Position numbers and translations under genes: made by a program
Shown: piece after piece, positions 30,251-31,069 of the stretch
Numbering within the stretch: position 1 is the first letter of the stretch
How the letters are laid out: each line of letters begins with the position of its first letter
Notes under the pieces: generated by a model
Seen by the model: the letters and a program-made list of their open reading frames with translations, nothing else
What the model was told of the DNA's origin: nothing
The model's database searches: none
Origin: Acetobacteraceae bacterium
GTDB taxonomy: Bacteria > Pseudomonadota > Alphaproteobacteria > Acetobacterales > Acetobacteraceae
Length of the DNA stretch: 31,069 nt
Direction: 5' to 3'
NCBI GenBank assembly: GCA_003506895.1
Contig: DNXO01000069.1
Coordinates: 22,128-53,196, forward strand

Positions 30251-31069
30251 ATGGCCGTCAAGGATGTGAAAAAGGTCGTTCTCGCCTACTCGGGTGGGTT
30301 GGATACAAGCGTGATCCTGAAATGGCTGCAAACGACCTACCGATGTGAGGTCGTGACCTTCACCGCCGATCTGGGCCAGGGCGAGGAACTTGGGCCGGCG
30401 CGCAAGAAGGCCGAGATGGCCGGCGTGAAGGAAATCTTCATCGACGACCTGCGTGAGACGTTCGTGAAGGACTTCGTGTTCCCGATGTTCCGGGCGAACA
30501 CGCTGTATGAGGGCCAGTATCTGCTGGGAACGTCGATCGCGCGCCCGCTGATCGCCCAGCGGCAGATTGAGATCGCCGAGCAGGTCGGCGCGGACGCGGT
30601 GGCGCATGGCGCGACCGGAAAGGGCAACGACCAGGTGCGGTTCGAGCTGTCGTATTATGCGCTCAAGCCCGACATCAAGATCATCGCCCCGTGGCGCGAA
30701 TGGGAGCTGACCAGCCGCACAAGGCTGATCGAGTTCGCCGAGAAGCATCAGATCCCCATTTCCAAGGACAAGCGCGGCGAGGCGCCGTTCTCGGTTGACG
30801 CGAATCTGCTGCATTCGTCGTCCGAGGGGAAAATCCTGGAAGATCCCGCGGTCGAGGCGGATGAAGCGGTCTATCAGCGGACGATCCGGCCGGAGGATGC
30901 GCCGGATACCCCGACGGTGATCAGCATGGATTTCGTGGGCGGCGACCCGGTGGCGATCGACGGGGTGACGTTATCCCCGGCCGCGATCCTGACGAAGCTG
31001 AACGAACTAGGGAAAGCCAACGGCATCGGGCGGCTGGACCTGGTGGAAAACCGCTTCGTCGGCATGAAG
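30251..31069 (+). CDS. argG: Argininosuccinate synthase, 5' part
   Basis: The first 273 codons are present; the gene runs off the right edge (full length is usually about 400 residues). The enzyme joins citrulline and aspartate using ATP in arginine synthesis. The N-terminal PP-loop KKVVLAYSGGLDTSVILKW is at residues 7-25. Further family segments are GQYLLGTSIARPLIA, VAHGATGKGNDQVRFE and SVDANLLHSSSEGKILEDP. The ATG at 30251 has GGAGA before it. It is the only arginine gene in the window. Confidence 0.97.
   Translation, partial: MAVKDVKKVVLAYSGGLDTSVILKWLQTTYRCEVVTFTADLGQGEELGPARKKAEMAGVKEIFIDDLRETFVKDFVFPMFRANTLYEGQYLLGTSIARPLIAQRQIEIAEQVGADAVAHGATGKGNDQVRFELSYYALKPDIKIIAPWREWELTSRTRLIEFAEKHQIPISKDKRGEAPFSVDANLLHSSSEGKILEDPAVEADEAVYQRTIRPEDAPDTPTVISMDFVGGDPVAIDGVTLSPAAILTKLNELGKANGIGRLDLVENRFVGMK

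Noticed and set aside
1..31069. CRISPR array, insertion sequence, prophage or defence cluster
   Set aside because: No spaced direct repeats, transposase, integrase or phage genes were seen on either strand.

Overview
The window is GC-rich chromosomal DNA from an alphaproteobacterium, most likely of the Rhodospirillales/Acetobacteraceae type. Three observations support this. The S10-spc-alpha ribosomal protein order runs through secY-adk-rpsM-rpsK-rpoA-rplQ with no rpsD or rpmJ. The Fo-ATPase cluster is separate (atpI-atpB-atpE-atpF'-atpF), with a b' subunit and no F1 genes beside it. Adenylate kinase has a four-Cys LID. The genus cannot be named from the sequence alone.

Region 1 (1-14140, all + strand) is the ribosomal protein supercluster: the tail of rpsJ, then rplC-rplD-rplW-rplB-rpsS-rplV-rpsC-rplP-rpmC-rpsQ-rplN-rplX-rplE-rpsN-rpsH-rplF-rplR-rpsE-rpmD-rplO. 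A terminator-like hairpin follows, then secY-adk, a near-consensus promoter with a structured leader, rpsM-rpsK-rpoA-rplQ and a strong terminator. Many genes overlap by 1-8 nt, so translation is probably coupled. L5 carries an unusual N-terminal tail of about 50 residues.

Region 2 (14141-20524) is accessory. It holds a minus-strand pair (an LctP-type lactate permease and a periplasmic substrate-binding protein), a small orphan protein that may have an acyl-carrier-like fold, a DHA2-type MFS exporter, a convergent PhzF-family isomerase, and a non-coding stretch with a remnant of a winged-helix DNA-binding protein.

Region 3 (20525-22642) is a two-gene unit of a Rieske non-heme iron oxygenase and an alpha/beta hydrolase, both starting with GTG. 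Its leader has a long stem-loop and a second hairpin that pairs with the ribosome-binding site.

Region 4 (22643-25368) is the Fo part of ATP synthase.

Region 5 (25378-29776, minus strand) holds a ROK-type (polyphosphate-)glucokinase, a HAD hydrolase overlapping a PaaI-type thioesterase, and two overlapping GT4-type glycosyltransferases.

Region 6 (29777-31069) is a gap with two tiny unexplained minus-strand ORFs, then the 5' part of argG, cut by the window edge.

Most of the window is ordinary housekeeping DNA. I did not find a clear new defence or mobile system. The best leads are RNA-level: the rpsM leader, the Rieske-gene leader and the lctP leader. The LctP/substrate-binding protein pairing and the acyl-carrier-like orphan are also worth checking.
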